Below are positions 62,298 through 64,000 of a stretch of DNA of 64,000 nucleotides, piece by piece (position 1 is the stretch's first letter; each line of letters begins with the position of its first letter). The position numbers were made by a program, and so were the translations under genes. The notes under the pieces were generated by a model. That model did not search any database and was not told the DNA's origin. It worked only from the letters and a program-made list of their open reading frames with translations. The DNA is from CAYYDE01 sp964470525 (GTDB taxonomy: Bacteria; Patescibacteriota; Gracilibacteria; BD1-5; UBA6164), in assembly GCA_964470525.1 (NCBI GenBank), contig CAYYDE010000006.1, positions 61,853-125,852 on the forward strand, in the 5' to 3' direction.

Positions 62298-63614
62298 TTA
62301 TATTTCTTCTTTTTTTTCTAAATATTTTTGAGAAAGTTTTTTATATGATTTTGAAAAAAATGCAAGAAGCGTGACAATAAGTCATATCAATCCAGTAATA
62401 CTAAAAACAAGAGCCATAGCTCGATCAGGAGTATTTCCAAACCATCATGAAAAAAGAGCAACTCCACTTGCACTTGCCATAAATGGAATCACAAAAAGTT
62501 CTGTGATTGGTCAAATGAAAAATGCAGTGAGGGGAGAAGCAGATTGTTCTACACTTTGTGCAAAACCAAATACTCTTCATTGTCTTTCAAATGGAACAAC
62601 TTTTTGTAAAATAGTTTGTTCAGCAGCTTCAGCAAATGGATGGAACATCATAAATAAAAACAGTCCAAAAGTAGTGAGAATAATAGAGCTATAACTTGTA
62701 AAAAAGATACACACAATCCATAAAATCACATTTACCATGAGAAGCGTTTTAATAGGATTTTTCCCAAGTCAACATTTGCTAATAATCAATCATCATACAA
62801 TAAATCAGAAACTTAAAAATCCAAAAATCAATCACCATGTTTCTACACTCACAAGAGAAAGTCAATACGCGTCCATAAGTGACATAAATACTCCTCATAA
62901 AAAATTATTAAAGAGTGTAAAAAATATCAAAGCACTGAGACCTGAAATGGAGAGAATAATTTTTATAGTTCCTTTGAGGTCGACTTTTTTTTGAGTTTCT
63001 TCGTTTTGAGAAGCAATGATATCTTGTGGAAATGGAAGAAAAAAGAGATGAAGAAGTGCAAGCAATAATGCAAGAAGTGTGAATACAATAGCCCAACTCA
63101 TACCAAGTTGTCAAATTGTTAATCCACTAAACACAGACACAACTCAAAATGTAAGCCCATTTGCAATTCCAACAAGCCCATTTGCTTTATCTCTATTTTC
63201 AGCATCATAGAGAATCGTTACACTGGTAGAAAGTGTAATCATACGTATATTTCCTACAACGACTCAGAGCATAATCACTCATCATAAAATCCAGAGCATA
63301 ACTTCATCTCTATTGCTAAAAATCTCATTTGGAAAATACCATAAAATAAATGCTCCTATACTAAAAAAGAAGAGAGAAAGACTGTTGGAAAGGATCATGG
63401 AAGTTTTTTTCTTGTGATGATCAACAAACGCTCAAAATAAAATTCCAGAAAATAATATAGCAACTAAATACATTCATCAAAACAGTGACGTTACCATTAC
63501 AGAACGAGTTTCTAAATATGCCCAAAAAATAAGACAAAACCAAAGAAAACTATTTCAAAAAGAAGTAATAACTGAATTTATTAGAATATGGTAAAATGTT
63601 TTTTGTGATGACAT
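62298..63614 (-). CDS. MFS transporter
   Basis: 438 aa with about 12 membrane helices in two halves, linked by a charged loop (SQNEETQKKVDLKGT). MFS features: LYDAENRDKANGLVGIANG after helix 4 and VVPFERQGRVFGFAQSVEQ in the second half, a pattern of the MFS_3/enterobactin-exporter type. Many membrane glycines are TGA. Substrate cannot be inferred. Confidence 0.85.
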
Positions 63615-63668
63615 AATGAAAAATAGAAAATATAACTTTCGTCATTATACAGAGGAATAATAAAAAAT

Positions 63669-63702
63669 AAAAACTTTCTAAAATTATTTTAGAAAGTTTT
63701 TA
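63669..63702. terminator. Terminator between MFS start region and last gene
   Basis: AAAAACTTTCTAAAAT/ATTTTAGAAAGTTTTT near-perfect stem, serving the leftward gene that ends at 63705. Confidence 0.75.
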
Positions 63703-63704
63703 TT

Positions 63705-63923
63705 TTATCTTCATCTACTCGCAGCTCTTCCAGGTCTTTGTTTGTTGTTGGAAAAATTATTAAATCCTCCTCATTTTCCAAAGTGATTTTGTTGAACAAA
63801 AGCTGGGATTTTTGAAACTTTTTGAGGAATTGGAGGTGCAGGTTTTGAGGCTTCTTCTTTTTTCTCTTCAGAAGAAAGATTGTCTTTTTGAATTTCACTA
63901 TTTTGTGTGTTTGTATCGTCCAT
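63705..63923 (-). CDS. Small disordered protein with basic RGR tail (72 aa)
   Basis: MDDTNTQNSEIQKDN start; acidic N-terminal half, Pro-rich middle (PAPPIPQKVSKIP), then Gly/Asn/Arg-rich tail ending RPGRAASRGR. Two TGA-Gly near the end. Low complexity suggests RNA-binding disorder. Unrecognised. Confidence 0.55.
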
Positions 63924-64000
63924 AATAAAAATGTTAAAAATAATATGAAAATAGAGTATCATAAATATTTTGAAAATCAAGTTTTTTGTTTATTTGGTAC

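Noticed and set aside
62371..62994. Plus-strand frames opposite the transporter gene
   Set aside because: They are complements of membrane-helix coding sequence on the minus strand, without ribosome sites or motifs.
1..64000. Widespread short frames that would look like frameshifted or decayed genes
   Set aside because: They are one gene split by in-frame TGA. Reading TGA as Gly restores full-length families with motifs intact, so they are not pseudogenes.

Overview
The window is AT-rich DNA from a bacterium that reads UGA as glycine (translation table 25). Under the standard code almost every gene is cut up by in-frame TGA codons. Read as Gly, these merge into full-length conserved proteins, and glycines of known motifs fall on TGA (terminase Walker A, NadE SGGIDSA, NadD nucleotide loop, FtsJ SAM loop). 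A tRNA whose folded anticodon is UCA, with glycine-type identity elements, lies at 2774-2852. Together with the small, compact gene set this points to the Candidate Phyla Radiation, to Absconditabacteria (SR1) or Gracilibacteria (BD1-5). I cannot choose between the two from this window.

Layout. (1) 1-2.85 kb, host core: end of a PH-domain protein, a small unknown gene, a VanY-like carboxypeptidase, rlmE, ruvC and tRNA-Gly(UCA). (2) 2.8-40.3 kb, an apparently complete siphovirus prophage that uses the same recoded alphabet. A leftward lysogeny block carries a large serine recombinase that runs antisense into the tRNA, membrane and coiled-coil proteins, two ImmA/IrrE peptidases, a secreted nuclease and an XRE repressor. 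A rightward early block carries a Bet/RecT annealing protein, a DEDD exonuclease, a NinB-like protein and a replication initiator with an origin-like iteron array inside the gene, followed by many small genes. The late block carries VRR-NUC, TerS, TerL, portal, protease-scaffold, major capsid, connectors, tail tube, chaperone, tape measure, Dit, hub, a glycosyltransferase-like protein, fibres and a putative lysis cassette. Accessory genes at the right edge include a DUF5677-like protein. (3) 40.4-64 kb, host genes: dCMP deaminase, tlyA, a giant EAL-domain protein, miaB, a distant RelA/SpoT-like protein, an RNA/DNA methyltransferase, bcp, tex, a TrmB-type regulator divergent from a PHP phosphoesterase, a complete NAD salvage operon (pncA-pncB-nadE-nadD-Nudix) with its regulator nrtR, a DEAD-box helicase and an MFS transporter.

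Regulation visible in the sequence. Five late-phage promoters share an extended -35 (GGGGTTGTTT) and a 17-base spacer to a TAnnnn -10. A promoter-plus-terminator leader precedes the late operon and looks like an antitermination control point. Four near-identical GTGTAAnnnnTAC operators match the GT-N7-AC core known for NrtR and control NAD salvage. Two TGTAA...TTACA dyads separate the TrmB-type regulator from the divergent PHP gene.

All coordinates, translations, codon counts and spacings were worked out by hand. Family assignments rest on motif recognition, not on database searches.
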